Positions 1 to 8,564 of a stretch of 64,000 bases of DNA are shown piece after piece. How positions within the stretch are numbered: the stretch's first letter is position 1; each line of letters begins with the position of its first letter. The stretch is taken from contig NZ_DATCTO010000094.1 of NCBI RefSeq assembly GCF_036567905.1, positions 1 to 64,000 of the forward strand, in the 5' to 3' direction. This stretch comes from Candidatus Binatus sp. Its GTDB lineage: Bacteria > Desulfobacterota > Binatia > Binatales > Binataceae. The position numbers and the translations under genes were made by a program. The notes under the pieces are model-generated. The model did not search any database, was not told the DNA's origin, and saw only the letters and a list, made by a program, of their open reading frames with translations.

Positions 1-75
1 CTCCGTTGTCGCGCGCGGCCCCTGCCACCGGCTTAATACTGCGCTGCCGTCGCCACGGCCAGGGGTGACCCCTGC
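1..75 (-). repeat. Dispersed palindromic element, copy A (truncated by window edge)
   Basis: Read on the minus strand, this stretch matches the left arm of the elements at 22104-22209 and 35889-35997. It has the same AGGGGTGACCCCT end (61-73), the same GGCCGTGGCGACGGCAGCGC segment and the same CAGTATTAAGCCG arm. The second arm and far end lie outside the window. It is non-coding and probably a member of a REP/MITE-like family. Confidence 0.8.
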
Positions 76-355
76 ACGCGGTGAAAAGTGACAAGTGATA
101 AGTGACAAGGGAGGATGCGGGACTTCGTCCCTGTTAGAACAGGTAACGGGGGAAAGTAGGGCGCGCGATGTCTTGGTCCGGTGGCCTCACCTTGTCGGGT
201 CAGAGAAGGCCCCGCAAGGTTCCCGATCGGGGCAGGTTCGCCATCATCCGATGATGTCGGCTTTTCTCGTTCTCACGATTCACCAAGTTGACGGAGCGTA
301 GAACTCGACTAGTCGTCGTCGATCGCGCAAGATTGAAATCCAGCAGCGCCCGACG
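76..355. other. Intergenic leader with AAGTGA-type short repeats
   Basis: After the palindromic element comes a short run of AAGTGA/AAGTGACA units (about 81-110), a motif that recurs between genes elsewhere in the window. The rest, up to the phosphotransferase start, shows no convincing gene, RNA or terminator; small open frames here lack a ribosome site and a recognisable protein. Confidence 0.5.
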
Positions 356-1429
356 ATGCCTCAGCGAATTTACGAAACTTCGAAACGGCTCGGGCCGATT
401 AGTCATGACCAGCTGAGCCGCGCGTTCGCTCGGTTCGACTTGGGCGATTTGCTCGCGGTCGAGCCGGTGCCATTGGGCCTCTTCGGGCAAAACCTGTTTG
501 TCACCTCGAGCGCCGGCGAGTTCGTGTTCCGCGGAGCGCCGCATGGACCTGCTCAGTTTCCGACCGAGCGCTTCTTCACTCGCCTGCTCCACGAGCGGAC
601 GAGCGTGCCCGTGCCATGGCCATATCAGATTGATGATTCCTGTGACTTTTTTCCCTGGAGCTACGTGATCATGCCCCGGATGCCGGGGCTGCAGGTCACG
701 GATCGCAAGCTGCGACGCGAGCTGACGGGAGCCGAGCTGCGCGCGATTGCGCGGGCGATGGCATACAACCTAGTCGCGATGCAGCAGGTCACAATGCCTT
801 ACTGCGCGCGCTACGATCCGGACCGGGATATCGTCAGACCGGTGCCGGTAAAGGATCACGCCGATTGGCCCTTCAATCACGGCTACGGTGAAGTGATTCG
901 GCCGCCGTCGCATCGCGAGCTCGTCACCGCGCGCATCCGCCGCATCCTCGAACGAGCGCATACCGCAAGCGATCGCACGACAACGGCTGATGCCGAGTGG
1001 GCCGAAGAATTGATCGAACGCGCGAACGCCGCGTTAGCAGCACCTTTTACACCGTGCTTCACGATGGAGGACTACAAGGAAGGCAATGTAGTACTGAGTC
1101 GGACACCCGATGGATGGCAGGTCAGCGGAGCCTTCGACTTCATGGGATGCTATTTCGGCGACGGCGAGACCGATCTGTCGCGGATAACGGCCGAATATTT
1201 CGATCAGGATCTGGAGGTGGCGCGCGAGTTTCTGGCCACTTACCTGCGGCTCCGCGCGCCGCGACCCGGTTTCCGCGAACGCTTTCCCCTTTACATGCTG
1301 CTCGACCGACTGATCATCTGGGAATATATCCAACGCCACGAGGTCGAAGCCGCGGGCAAGATGGGAACCCTGCGCGACTGGGCCGAACGATATACGCAGA
1401 TCGCGGACACGCTAGGATTCGATGGCTGA
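356..1429 (+). CDS. Phosphotransferase (APH/aminoglycoside-kinase-like fold)
   Basis: A 357-residue protein of the aminoglycoside/choline kinase-like superfamily. The C-terminal half holds the catalytic loop MEDYKEGN (residues 237-244), followed by a metal-binding segment FDFMGCYFGDGETD. In typical members the loop starts HGD; here His-Gly is replaced by Met-Glu, while the catalytic Asp239 and the metal-ligand Asn244 remain. Family members phosphorylate small hydroxylated substrates or act in acyl-CoA metabolism gene clusters; the substrate cannot be told from the sequence. It stands alone, facing convergently the hydrolase at 1451. The start is the first ATG that gives a full N-lobe; there is no strong ribosome site. 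Confidence 0.8.
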   Translation: MPQRIYETSKRLGPISHDQLSRAFARFDLGDLLAVEPVPLGLFGQNLFVTSSAGEFVFRGAPHGPAQFPTERFFTRLLHERTSVPVPWPYQIDDSCDFFPWSYVIMPRMPGLQVTDRKLRRELTGAELRAIARAMAYNLVAMQQVTMPYCARYDPDRDIVRPVPVKDHADWPFNHGYGEVIRPPSHRELVTARIRRILERAHTASDRTTTADAEWAEELIERANAALAAPFTPCFTMEDYKEGNVVLSRTPDGWQVSGAFDFMGCYFGDGETDLSRITAEYFDQDLEVAREFLATYLRLRAPRPGFRERFPLYMLLDRLIIWEYIQRHEVEAAGKMGTLRDWAERYTQIADTLGFDG

Positions 1430-1450
1430 GCGAGGTTCTTTCTAGCGACC

Positions 1451-2344
1451 TTAGAATGCTGATTTCAGGAACTTCAGCACCAGTTCGTTGACGTGATCGG
1501 GGCGCTCCTGATGCACGAAATGCCCGGCGCCCGGCACGACCTCGATCTTCAATCCCTTCGGGAACAGCTTCTCCATCCCGTCGAGCGTTTCCGCGCCGAT
1601 GCATCCGTCGTCGCGCCCGTGAATCATCATCGCGGGCACGTTGATCGGTATGTTCATCGCAGGCGCCAGAGCTTTAAGATCGACCGGCATGCTGAGCACC
1701 GGCCCGAGCGTGGCGCGATAGTAGCCGAGGGCCGCCTCGAGCGTGCCCTTGGCGCGGAAGCATCGCTTGAGCGCTTCCATGTCCGCGGCCGCCCATTTCC
1801 AGCCCGGCGACCAGTCGGCCCAACACTTTTCCAGGAACGCGAAGTCGTTGAAACTCACCGCGGCCCCGGCAATCGCAGTCTGGAAAAAGAACATGTACCA
1901 GGAGCGGCGCTGCTGCGCATAGCTGGTCACCAGCGCCTCGAAAAATTTCGAGCCATAGGGGACTGCCGACGTGACGAGCCGGCTTACGCGATCCGGCGAT
2001 GCAGCGGCGGCGCCGTATGCCGCGACCGCGCCCCAATCGTGGCCGAACACGATCGCGTCCTTGTAGCCGAGCGCCGCGATCAGCGCGAGCGCGTCCTCCG
2101 ACAGCGCCGCTGAATCGTAGCGGCCGTCGGGCGCGGGCTCGGTCGGCGAGTAGCCGCGCATGAACGGCGCGACGCAGTGGAATCCCGCCGAGGCCAGCGC
2201 GGGCATCTGATGGCGGAACGAATGAGCAGTGTCCGGGAAGCCGTGCAGGCACAGCACCAGCGGACCTTCCGGGTCGCCCATCTCGAGCACCGTGAAATTC
2301 AGGTTCGACGCGCGCACAACTCGCTGCTTCACTGGTGATGGCAT
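1451..2344 (-). CDS. Alpha/beta hydrolase, epoxide-hydrolase-like
   Basis: A single-domain alpha/beta hydrolase of about 297 residues. Visible motifs are the oxyanion-hole HGFPDTAHSF, the nucleophile elbow GHDWGAVA with aspartate (not serine) as nucleophile, the acid region HGRDDG and the catalytic histidine in GAGHFVHQE. An Asp nucleophile followed by Trp is typical of epoxide hydrolases and haloalkane dehalogenases. Tyrosines in the cap (YMFFFQ, GYYRATL) favour epoxide hydrolase. The frame opens further upstream with a TTG at 2383 and an ATG at 2359; 2344 is chosen because it gives a normal N-terminus, but no start has a clear ribosome site. It diverges from the chromate transporter gene. 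Confidence 0.85.
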   Translation of the reverse strand: MPSPVKQRVVRASNLNFTVLEMGDPEGPLVLCLHGFPDTAHSFRHQMPALASAGFHCVAPFMRGYSPTEPAPDGRYDSAALSEDALALIAALGYKDAIVFGHDWGAVAAYGAAAASPDRVSRLVTSAVPYGSKFFEALVTSYAQQRRSWYMFFFQTAIAGAAVSFNDFAFLEKCWADWSPGWKWAAADMEALKRCFRAKGTLEAALGYYRATLGPVLSMPVDLKALAPAMNIPINVPAMMIHGRDDGCIGAETLDGMEKLFPKGLKIEVVPGAGHFVHQERPDHVNELVLKFLKSAF

Positions 2345-2437
2345 AGTGGCTCGATTCATACCGCAGGCTTTCGCCAATGACAAAGCACGCCTGCTTGGAA
2401 TACGCCCGCGATTCGTGATCAGCTAGTCCGCAGTTTC

Positions 2438-3652
2438 ATGGACGAATCGATTCCCCAAATCAGCGAGCCGCCAACCGCCGGCAATCCCCCAATGCGCCGC
2501 GATGCGCTGCGGGATCTCGCCGCGCTGTTTCTTCGACTCGGCACGATCGCGATGGGCGGTCCGGCCGCGCACATCGCGATGATGGAGGACGAGGTCGTTC
2601 GTCGCCGGCGATGGATGACGCACGAGCGCTTTCTCGACATGCTCGGCGTCTGCAACCTGATTCCCGGCCCCAACTCGACCGAGATGGCGATTCACATCGG
2701 TCAAGAGCGGGCAGGATTGGCCGGCCTGGTCGTCGCCGGCGCGTGCTTTATTTTTCCAGCCGCCGCGATCGTGTTGATTATCGCATGGGCGTACGTGCGA
2801 TTCGGCGCGATGCCCCAGGCGGCCGGTCTCCTCTACGGCGTCAAGCCCGTGATCATCGCGGTCGTGTTGCAGGCGCTGTGGGGACTCGGCCGCAGCGCGA
2901 TCAAGTCGCGCATCCTGACTGCGATCGCGATCGTCGGGCTGGCCGCGTCGATCCTCGAGGTTAACGACATGATCGTCCTGCTCGGCGGCGGAATCGTTAT
3001 GCTGGCGATTCGCGCCTTCGAGGATCGAAGCAGTGCGCGCGCGGCGATTGCCGCAATCCCGGCCGTTGCCACGCGTGCGTCCGCCGTGAAAGGCGCCGCG
3101 CTCGCCGCGACCGTGGCCGGCGTGCCGTTCAGTCTCATCACCCTGTTTCTGTTCTTCCTGAAGGTCGGCGCGGTGCTGTTCGGCAGCGGCTACGTACTGC
3201 TGGCGTTCATCCGCACCGACCTGGTCGATCGACTGCGATGGCTCACCGAGGCGCAGTTGCTCGACGCGGTCGCGGTGGGCCAGGTGACGCCAGGGCCGGT
3301 GTTCACGACCGCGACCTTCATCGGCTACCTGCTTGGTGGATTTCGCGGCGCCGTGGTCGCGACGCTGGGCATTTTTATCCCGTCGTTTTTCTTCGTTTCG
3401 ATCAGCGGGCCGCTGATCCCTCGCCTGCGCCGCTCTGCGCTGGCCGGCGCGTTTCTCGACGGGGTCAATGTCGGCGCGTGGGCGTTGATGGCGGCGGTGA
3501 CGTTGTTTCTTGCCCGGGCCGCGATCGTTGACCTCACCACGATGATCCTCGCGGTATCGAGCGCGTTCATCCTGATTCGTTATCGTCTGAATTCCGCATG
3601 GCTGGTGCTTGGCGGCGGACTAGTCGGCCTCGCGATGATTCCGTGGCGGTAA
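2438..3652 (+). CDS. chrA: Chromate transporter, two-domain CHR family (ChrA-like)
   Basis: A polytopic inner-membrane protein of 404 residues with the duplicated CHR domain of long-chain ChrA proteins. The N-terminal half has FLRLGTIAMGGPAAHI and NLIPGPNSTEMAIHIG. The C-terminal half repeats the pattern with FGSGYVLLAF and GQVTPGPVFTTATFIG. The family exports chromate by ion antiport, although many genomic members are uncharacterised. No ChrB regulator or sulfate gene is adjacent. It is transcribed away from the hydrolase over a spacer of about 90 bp that could hold both promoters. Confidence 0.9.
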   Translation: MDESIPQISEPPTAGNPPMRRDALRDLAALFLRLGTIAMGGPAAHIAMMEDEVVRRRRWMTHERFLDMLGVCNLIPGPNSTEMAIHIGQERAGLAGLVVAGACFIFPAAAIVLIIAWAYVRFGAMPQAAGLLYGVKPVIIAVVLQALWGLGRSAIKSRILTAIAIVGLAASILEVNDMIVLLGGGIVMLAIRAFEDRSSARAAIAAIPAVATRASAVKGAALAATVAGVPFSLITLFLFFLKVGAVLFGSGYVLLAFIRTDLVDRLRWLTEAQLLDAVAVGQVTPGPVFTTATFIGYLLGGFRGAVVATLGIFIPSFFFVSISGPLIPRLRRSALAGAFLDGVNVGAWALMAAVTLFLARAAIVDLTTMILAVSSAFILIRYRLNSAWLVLGGGLVGLAMIPWR

Positions 3653-3763
3653 CCTTCGCGTGTTCATGCAATCGGACGTAGCAGACAACGTCAGTATCCT
3701 GTAGTGTGGTACTCCGCAACGGCTAGCACATTCCGCTCTGCGCCTTACAATCGCAGGGCGTTG

Positions 3764-3792
3764 CGGTGAAAACTGAAAAAGTGAAAATGTGT
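3764..3792 (+). repeat. GTGAAAAA-type short intergenic repeat
   Basis: A run of GTGAAAA/CTGAAAAA/GTGAAAA units upstream of the desaturase, matching runs near 81, 8468, 37187 and 48009. It lies outside any gene. Confidence 0.6.
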
Positions 3793-3912
3793 TGATGCTG
3801 GCGGCATCCAGGAACGCGCATGCACGCGCGCCCGACGCCCGAAGCATCATCATCCGTGCAGCCAAACAGGCGTGTGCGGTGGTGTGGGCAAGTACGACAG
3901 GTGGGGAGACGA

Positions 3913-4854
3913 ATGGCAGCAGCTTTCACGACGACGAGCACGACAGAAGCCGAAAAAACCACAAAGATCGCGCCGTGGGAGATGCCGTGGTGGCACGCCT
4001 CCTCGGGGCGCGACCTTTCGATCCTGTTGTGGATTTGCCTCATCCATATTACCGCCGCGATCGGACTCGTGCTTTATCCGATTCCCGGATGGCGGGTGTT
4101 GCTCGGCGCGATAGCGCTGGTATTCATCGGCGGATTGGGCACCACGGTCGGGTACCATCGCGCGATCGCGCATCGCTCGCTCACGCTCAATCCGTGGGTG
4201 CGCGGAGTGTTGATTTTCTTCGCGATGTTCAACGGTTCCGGTGCGCCGACCACCTGGGCTGCGGGCCATCGCCTGCATCACGCCAAGGCTGACACCCCGG
4301 AAGACATCTCGAGCCCGATTTGGGGTGGTTTCTGGTGGGCGCATCTACGCTGGCTTTGGCAGGCTGACGAGCCGTCCGTCGATCGTTACTGCCCCGATCT
4401 CAGCGGAGTTTCGTATCGGGCCTGGCGATGGTTCCAGACGCCGATCCTCGCGCTGTCATACCTCGGCGGTTTGTATTTCAGTCCGGCCGCATTTTTCTGG
4501 CTGGGAGCGATTCGCTTGTGCTTCGCACTGCACGCGCAATGCTTCGTCAACAGCGTTTGCCACACCGAACCGGGCATCACGGTGGGCCAGGATTCCAGCC
4601 GCAACGTAAAATGGCTGGCGCTGATGCATCTGTTGCAGGGCGAGAACTGGCATCGCAACCATCACGCGCGCCCCGGTTCTGCCCGTCTGGGATGGAACTG
4701 GCGCCAGCCCGACGCCGGTTACATGGTCATCCTGGCGCTCGAGAAGCTCGGCCTCGCCACCGACGTCCGCCATGGCACGCCCAGCGGCATCGCCAGCCAG
4801 GCCGGCGCGAAAGATCTGCTGGGCAGGCCCGATATCCTCGATCCCGCCGCATAA
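3913..4854 (+). CDS. Acyl-CoA/fatty acid desaturase (delta-9 type)
   Basis: A membrane-bound di-iron desaturase of 313 residues. Three histidine boxes are present: GYHRAIAHRS, HRLHHAKAD and NWHRNHHAR, which ligate the di-iron centre of stearoyl-CoA desaturase-like enzymes. Hydrophobic pairs lie near residues 30-75 and 170-210. It would introduce a cis double bond in acyl chains and so affect membrane fluidity. The frame is open from 3820, but the ATG at 3913 has a GGGGAG ribosome site a few bases upstream and gives the usual family length. It is monocistronic in appearance. Confidence 0.92.
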   Translation: MAAAFTTTSTTEAEKTTKIAPWEMPWWHASSGRDLSILLWICLIHITAAIGLVLYPIPGWRVLLGAIALVFIGGLGTTVGYHRAIAHRSLTLNPWVRGVLIFFAMFNGSGAPTTWAAGHRLHHAKADTPEDISSPIWGGFWWAHLRWLWQADEPSVDRYCPDLSGVSYRAWRWFQTPILALSYLGGLYFSPAAFFWLGAIRLCFALHAQCFVNSVCHTEPGITVGQDSSRNVKWLALMHLLQGENWHRNHHARPGSARLGWNWRQPDAGYMVILALEKLGLATDVRHGTPSGIASQAGAKDLLGRPDILDPAA

Positions 4855-4905
4855 TCGTCAAGCGGATAAGGGCTTTTGTTCGCGTAACCGACGGTCACGC
4901 GGTGC

Positions 4906-4927
4906 GTATTCCTTGTTAGAGGAATAC
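4906..4927 (+). promoter_or_regulatory. Hairpin covering a ribosome-binding site
   Basis: GTATTCC (4906-4912) pairs perfectly with GGAATAC (4921-4927) around an 8-nt loop. The right arm contains part of the GAGGA ribosome site of the small ORF at 4930, so the hairpin could limit its translation. This is inferred from sequence complementarity only. Confidence 0.45.
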
Positions 4928-4929
4928 AC

Positions 4930-5055
4930 ATGAAAACCGTCGGCTTCATCTTTGCCGCGATGCTTTGCGCAGTCATCATGCTGGGAACGGTAATGGCAGC
5001 AACGAACGCAGGCATGACCCAAATTGCATCGTCGTCTGTCGTAACGACGCTATAA
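4930..5055 (+). CDS. Small secreted peptide (41 aa), unknown function
   Basis: An ATG preceded by GAGGA opens a 41-residue frame. Its first 23 residues form a good signal peptide: a lysine after the start, a hydrophobic core FIFAAMLCAVIMLG, then VMAA as a possible cleavage site. Only about 18 polar residues would remain, so it may act as a tiny secreted peptide or be a decayed leader of a longer gene. The ribosome site lies in a perfect hairpin (4906-4927). A second, shortened copy of the same start region occurs at 5238-5269. No family is recognised. Confidence 0.5.
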   Translation: MKTVGFIFAAMLCAVIMLGTVMAATNAGMTQIASSSVVTTL

Positions 5056-5311
5056 TTCGATTCAGAACGTCGATATCCCCTCAGGCGACTTGTCCTGCTC
5101 AAGGGCACCTGCCGCGCCTGAGCCTTGCGGATTCCCTGTTAGAGTCATAATCGGACACTCCGCAGTCATCTTAAGACGGATTGCGGCGCATGCCGTAGCG
5201 ATCAGAAGACAAATTTGACGGCATGGATGGTGCTTTGCAGGAGGAATGCACATGAAGACCGCCGAGTAGCAACTTTATAGCTCGATCTTGCTGTCCTGGG
5301 GGGGCAACTCA
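5056..5311 (+). other. Leader region of the sedolisin gene with decayed start-site duplicate
   Basis: This stretch holds ATTCCCTGTTAGAG (about 5130), echoing ATTCCTTGTTAGAG before the small ORF. It also holds GAGGAATGCACATGAAGACC (about 5240-5259), echoing GAGGAATACACATGAAAACC at 4918-4937. The second start is followed at once by a stop, giving a 5-codon frame, MKTAE (5252-5269). This looks like a partial duplication that has degenerated. Promoters for the protease probably lie here, but no clear -35/-10 pair was identified. Confidence 0.45.
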
Positions 5312-7909
5312 ATGAGAGAGCATTTCAAAGGCGCGAGTCTCAGCGCCATCTCCGCCCTGATACTTCTGACGTGCGGCTGGACCGCTATTAGTGCCGGCTC
5401 GCGAACGGCGCCGATGATTACCGCCGCGATCGACGAGAATGCGCTGATCGCGCTCGCGGGCAATACGCGCCCGGAAGCGACGGCGGCCAATGATCGCGGC
5501 GCGGTTGCGGACGACGTTGCGATGGAGCACCTGATGCTCCAGTTGCGACGCGCGCCCGAGCAGGAGCAGGCACTCGAAAAATACCTCGATGAACTCGAGG
5601 ACCCCAAGTCGCCGAACTACCATCACTGGTTGACCGCGCAGGAGTTCGGAGACCGCTACGGACTGGCCGGCCAGGACCTCGCGAAGATCACGGGCTGGCT
5701 TCAATCACACGGCCTCACCGTCAATGCGGTGTATCCCAATCGCATCGTGGTCGATTTTTCCGGGACGGCCGGCGAGGTGCGGGAGGCCTTCCATACCGAA
5801 ATTCACAATCTCGAGGTAAGCGCAGTGGCGCATATCGCCAACATGAGCGACCCGCGGATTCCCGCGGCGCTGGCGCCGGCGGTGGTTGGCGTCGTGTCAC
5901 TCAACGACTTCAGACCGCGCGCGATGAATCAGCCGCGTCCCGCGTACACCGTCGGTAGCGACACGCAACTGGTCGCACCTGCGGACCTAGCCACCATCTA
6001 CGACTTCAACCCGCTGTTTGCGGCGGGTTATTCGGGCCAGGGGCAGACGATTGTGGTGATCGAGGACAGCGACCTTTACCGCACCAGCGACTGGACGACC
6101 TTCCGTACAACATTCGGCCTTGCAAGCGCCTACCCGGAGGGCTCGCTGAGCCAGGTTAATCCCAGCGACTGTACCGACCCAGGCGTCAATGGCGACGACG
6201 CCGAGGCGGCCATCGACGTGGAATGGGCGAGCGCCGCGGCGCCCAGCGCCACGATCGAGCTGGCCTCGTGCGCCAACACCGCCACCACGTTCGGCGGCTT
6301 CATCGCGCTGCAGAACCTGCTCAACGCCTCGGGAACGCCACCGGCGATCGTGAGCATCAGCTATGGCGAGTGCGAAGCGGAGAGCGGCGCGGCGCAAAAC
6401 GCGTCCATCAATTCGTTGTATCAGCAGGCGGTTGGAGCGGGCGTATCGGTGTTCGTGTCGTCTGGCGACGAGGGCGCGGCCAGTTGCGATGTCGGCTCGA
6501 ACCATGCGACCCACGGCATAGGAGTCAGCGGATTAACCTCGACGCCGTATAATGTGTCGGTGGGCGGCACCGATTTCGGCGATGGTTACGCGGGCACGAA
6601 CAGCACTTACTGGAGCTCCGCGAACGGGACGGCTTATGGCTCGGCGCTCTCCTACATTCCGGAAATTCCCTGGGACGATTCGTGCGCCAGCACACTGATC
6701 TCCGGCTACCTCGGTTATAGCGCCGCGTACGGCTCGAGCGGCTTGTGCAACAGCTCGCGGGGCGAAGCGGATTTCCTGAACACCGTCGCGGGCAGCGGCG
6801 GCCCCAGCGGCTGTGCCACTGGAAAGCCGTCGAGCAATGGCGTCGTCGGCGGTAGCTGCGCCGGATATCCCAAGCCTGGCTGGCAATCGGTGCTCGGCAA
6901 CCCGAGCGACGGCGTGCGCGATATCCCCGACCTCTCGTTGTTCGCCGCCAACGGAGTCTGGGGCCACTACTATGTGGTTTGCTATTCAGACGTGATGGAT
7001 TACGGATATTCCTGCTCGGGTGCGCCCGATACCTGGGGGGGATTCGGCGGAACCTCGGTTTCCTCGCCGATCATGGCGGGGGTTCAGGCGCTGATAAACC
7101 AAAAGACCGGGAGCCGTCAAGGTAATCCCAATCCCAGCTACTACGCGCTGGCCAATGCCGAGTACGGCACGACCGGCAGCGCTTCGTGCGACTCCACGCT
7201 TGGCAACGGTGTCGCCAGCTCGTGCATCTTCTACGCCGTGACCCAGGGCGATATGGACGTGAACTGCACCGGCACACAGAACTGTTACACGCCATCGGGC
7301 GCCAATGGCGTGCTGTCCACCTCGACCTCGGGGTTTTATCCCGCGTATCCGGCGAAAGCCGGATGGAATTTTGCCACCGGGATCGGGACCGTCAATGTCC
7401 TCAACCTTGTGATGGCATCGCGCACGGCCGCACCGACGCCCACTCCGACTGCCACACCCAAGTCGTCGGCCTCCCCGACTGCGACCCCCACTCGGACGGC
7501 GACCGCCACTGCGACTGCCACCCGGAAAGCAACGGCTACACCGACACCCACCTCGACGCCAACCGGGGTTCCCAAGTGGCTGAAGGTCAAACCGTCGGCG
7601 GGGAATTTCGGCAAAGTGAAAGTGGGGAAGGTCACAAGCGTAACACTGACGCTCAGCAATCCGGCCAAGAAGGGATCGCCGATCGCCTTCGGGAAGCCGA
7701 TGATGACGGTCCCGGCGACCAGCCCGCAGGTATTTGGGTTTCCGGCGAGTGTCACCAACTGCCCCCCGCAACTGCGGCCGAAGGAAAAGTGCATGCTCAA
7801 CGTGGAATTCGCTCCGGCATCGCAGGGTGCGGTGTCCTCGACGGTAACCATCTTTGACGACGCGGGAAATGCGAACCAGGTGATCCAGTTGCAGGGCACT
7901 GGGAAATGA
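5312..7909 (+). CDS. Secreted sedolisin-family (S53) serine-carboxyl peptidase with C-terminal Ig-like domain
   Basis: An 865-residue secreted protease. After a signal peptide (residues about 1-28) comes a pro-kumamolisin activation domain (about 70-200). The sedolisin catalytic domain follows, with Glu298 and Asp302 in DAEAAIDVEWA, the oxyanion Asp386 in SSGDEGA and nucleophile Ser582 in GGTSVSSP. Then come a Thr/Pro-rich linker of TPT/TAT units (about 708-752) and a terminal beta-sandwich of the HYDIN/choice-of-anchor-D type. Such enzymes work extracellularly at acidic pH and self-activate. The ATG at 5312 follows a G-rich ribosome site; an upstream ATG in frame would add eight residues before the signal peptide. 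Confidence 0.93.
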   Translation: MREHFKGASLSAISALILLTCGWTAISAGSRTAPMITAAIDENALIALAGNTRPEATAANDRGAVADDVAMEHLMLQLRRAPEQEQALEKYLDELEDPKSPNYHHWLTAQEFGDRYGLAGQDLAKITGWLQSHGLTVNAVYPNRIVVDFSGTAGEVREAFHTEIHNLEVSAVAHIANMSDPRIPAALAPAVVGVVSLNDFRPRAMNQPRPAYTVGSDTQLVAPADLATIYDFNPLFAAGYSGQGQTIVVIEDSDLYRTSDWTTFRTTFGLASAYPEGSLSQVNPSDCTDPGVNGDDAEAAIDVEWASAAAPSATIELASCANTATTFGGFIALQNLLNASGTPPAIVSISYGECEAESGAAQNASINSLYQQAVGAGVSVFVSSGDEGAASCDVGSNHATHGIGVSGLTSTPYNVSVGGTDFGDGYAGTNSTYWSSANGTAYGSALSYIPEIPWDDSCASTLISGYLGYSAAYGSSGLCNSSRGEADFLNTVAGSGGPSGCATGKPSSNGVVGGSCAGYPKPGWQSVLGNPSDGVRDIPDLSLFAANGVWGHYYVVCYSDVMDYGYSCSGAPDTWGGFGGTSVSSPIMAGVQALINQKTGSRQGNPNPSYYALANAEYGTTGSASCDSTLGNGVASSCIFYAVTQGDMDVNCTGTQNCYTPSGANGVLSTSTSGFYPAYPAKAGWNFATGIGTVNVLNLVMASRTAAPTPTPTATPKSSASPTATPTRTATATATATRKATATPTPTSTPTGVPKWLKVKPSAGNFGKVKVGKVTSVTLTLSNPAKKGSPIAFGKPMMTVPATSPQVFGFPASVTNCPPQLRPKEKCMLNVEFAPASQGAVSSTVTIFDDAGNANQVIQLQGTGK

Positions 7910-8005
7910 GCCGGACCCGAGCTTGAGCCATTTTACATCGGCGCGCCGCGATGCTTTTGTAAGCGAGGCTGCTCACCAATCTGAGCGGCTGAGGGAGGAC
8001 GCATC

Positions 8006-8446
8006 GTGTCGATACTCTCGGAGTTCAAGCAGTTCGCAATCAAGGGCAACGTGATCGATCTCGCGGTCGGCTTCGTAGTCGGCGCCGCGTTCGGGAAAAT
8101 CGTCACCTCGTTTACCAACGACATTCTGATGCCGCCGATCGGGCTGGCGCTCGGCGCAGTCGATTTCGCAAACCTGTTCATCAATCTTTCGTCGAAGCAT
8201 TACCCGACCATCGCGGCAGCCAAGGCTGCGGGCGCACCGACGCTGAACCTCGGATTGTTCATCAATACGATCATCGACTTCGTGATAATCGCGTTCGCGG
8301 TCTTTCTACTCGTCAAATGGGTGAATCACCTCGTCGGCGAAAAGCCCGCGCCACCCACCACCAAGCAGTGTCCATACTGCCTGAGCGCGATTGCGCTGGG
8401 CGCCACGCGATGCCCTCAGTGCACGTCGGAACTGAAGGCGGCGTGA
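8006..8446 (+). CDS. mscL: Large-conductance mechanosensitive channel MscL with cysteine-rich tail
   Basis: A 146-residue inner-membrane channel that opens under membrane tension to release solutes during hypo-osmotic shock. The N-terminal helix and TM1 ([20 protein letters not shown]), a periplasmic loop, and TM2 (about residues 85-107) are intact. The C-terminus differs from the classic coiled bundle: it carries C122-x2-C125 and C136-x2-C139 (CPYC, CPQC), a zinc-ribbon-like knuckle. The GTG start at 8006 has a strong GGGAGGA ribosome site (7993-7999). Confidence 0.95.
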   Translation: MSILSEFKQFAIKGNVIDLAVGFVVGAAFGKIVTSFTNDILMPPIGLALGAVDFANLFINLSSKHYPTIAAAKAAGAPTLNLGLFINTIIDFVIIAFAVFLLVKWVNHLVGEKPAPPTTKQCPYCLSAIALGATRCPQCTSELKAA

Positions 8447-8464
8447 ACTGGGAACAGCATTTCC

Positions 8465-8500
8465 CGGCAGTGAAGAAGTGAAAAAGTGAAAAAGTGAAAG
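8465..8500 (+). repeat. GTGAAAAA-type short tandem repeat
   Basis: Four imperfect units (GTGAAGAA, GTGAAAAA, GTGAAAAA, GTGAAAG) lie between the convergent mscL and aminotransferase genes. The same motif is found near 81, 3764, 37187 and 48009. Confidence 0.65.
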
Positions 8501-8564
8501 ATGCGGAGGCGCACGCGGACTTGCCGCGCGGCGCCTCCTGCACTGCGACCGCCGATGCTTGCCG

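Noticed and set aside
7434-7568. Repetitive ACC/ACT-rich DNA that might look like a tandem repeat array
   Set aside because: It is in frame and encodes the Thr/Pro linker of the sedolisin protein.
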